64,000 nucleotides of DNA from assembly GCA_037957365.1 (NCBI GenBank), contig JARHVA010002371.1, positions 868,001-932,000 on the forward strand, given 5' to 3'. Origin of the DNA: Torreya grandis. Its lineage: Eukaryota > Streptophyta > Pinopsida > Cupressales > Taxaceae. The notes under the pieces were generated by a model. That model did no database searches, was not told the origin of the DNA, and saw nothing but the letters and a program-made list of their open reading frames with translations. The position numbers and the translations under genes are program-made. Below are positions 63,538 to 64,000 of this stretch, piece after piece. Numbering within the stretch: the stretch's first letter is position 1; each line of letters begins with the position of its first letter.

Positions 63538-64000
63538 GTAAGAATAGTTAGAGATAATTTAGGTAGGCTAGATTAGTTTATCTCTGTTCTTTACTTCCTA
63601 CCCCTTGTTTGTACATTATTTTATATATAATTATTTATTTTTCCTTTGATTTCTACTTTATTGCTTTCTATTTGCATGTGTGTTTCCTCTACTTTGTTCC
63701 TTACTTGTAATAAGTCCTTTTGGATTGCCCTTGGTTTAAACTTCACATAACTACTTAGGAACCCCATAGTTTATAAATGCAGGTATGAATCTTAAGTGTA
63801 TGTTGACCATGGGTTTGAAATATGAGATTGATGTTATAGTTTAGAGAAACTTGTAAGGACTAATAAATAGGTTGGTTGTTTCATAAGGTTTTAAAACTTA
63901 TTTTGATCTAAGCTTGGTTTTAAGAAGGATTGCACATATGGGATGAAAGCTTGAATTGTTAGAACATAGTCATGTTTGCACTTAGTAAACATCCTTACCT
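63538..64000 (+). other. 3' untranslated region of D
   Basis: No coding signal after the integrase stop. A TATATAATTATTTATTTTTCC stretch near 63627 and pyrimidine-rich sequence follow. No LTR start could be identified before the window edge. Confidence 0.5.

Larger units (their letters stand above)
57850..64000 (+). mobile_element. Element D: Ty3/gypsy retrotransposon with RNase H-like domain before RT
   Basis: Plus-strand order: gag (57.9-59.0 kb), protease (59.5-59.9), archaeal-type RNase H (60.04-60.5), RT (60.8-61.7), gypsy RNase H (61.8-62.1), integrase (62.4-63.5), 3' UTR to the window end. LTRs are not seen; the right one lies beyond 64000. The order differs from A and B, where the extra RNase H follows the gypsy RNase H. 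Multiple frame breaks make it inactive. It is a separate lineage from A/B, E and H. Confidence 0.88.

Overview
This is plant nuclear DNA. It is AT-rich intergenic sequence built almost entirely from old, decayed LTR retrotransposons nested in and beside one another. I found no convincing host gene, tRNA or rRNA gene, and no prokaryotic feature. The longest open frame is about 215 codons, and nearly every recognisable protein domain is broken by stops and frameshifts. Several lineages with heavily diverged copies suggest a large, repeat-rich seed-plant genome in which retroelements are removed slowly. A gymnosperm is plausible but is an inference only.

Layout, left to right. (1) Positions 1-7941: element A (+), a Ty3/gypsy element of the Tat type (gag, protease, G-patch-like segment, RT, RNase H, a second archaeal-type RNase H, integrase), cut by the window edge. 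It ends abruptly against a minus-strand LTR/primer-site fragment (7942-8284), followed by a (TG)n tract. (2) 9114-11551 and 27204-28122: the two halves of a Ty1/copia element C (+). (3) 11552-27203: element B (-), a complete but dead Tat-type element of about 15.7 kb, of the same family as A, with about 1.2-kb LTRs. It is inserted inside C. (4) 28-43 kb: a mosaic containing a minus-strand gypsy pol remnant E (protease, RT, RNase H, integrase), a plus-strand protease remnant J, an unrecognised ORF, and two short tandem duplications. (5) 43.0-44.1 kb: a multi-arm palindrome or foldback repeat with (TA)n tracts. (6) 44940-47495 (-) and 48261-50810 (+): two related non-autonomous, coding-poor LTR elements, F and G, each with tRNA-Met-like primer sites. 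(7) 50.8-57.2 kb: head-to-head copies of another gypsy family, H (-) and I (+), forming a large inverted repeat with arms of about 1.6-1.8 kb, with minisatellites in the spacer and arms. (8) 57.85-64 kb: element D (+), a gypsy element with a different domain order, in which an RNase H-like domain precedes the RT.

All of these elements follow the usual retroelement scheme: gag shell, protease, RT/RNase H copying, integrase insertion. Every copy appears inactive. The most informative features are the B-in-C nesting with its near-matching target duplication, the two RNase H placements in one window, the related TRIM/LARD-like pair in opposite orientation, and the inverted-repeat architectures. 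I did not find evidence for a new functional biological system. Element boundaries and homologies were judged by eye, without database searches.
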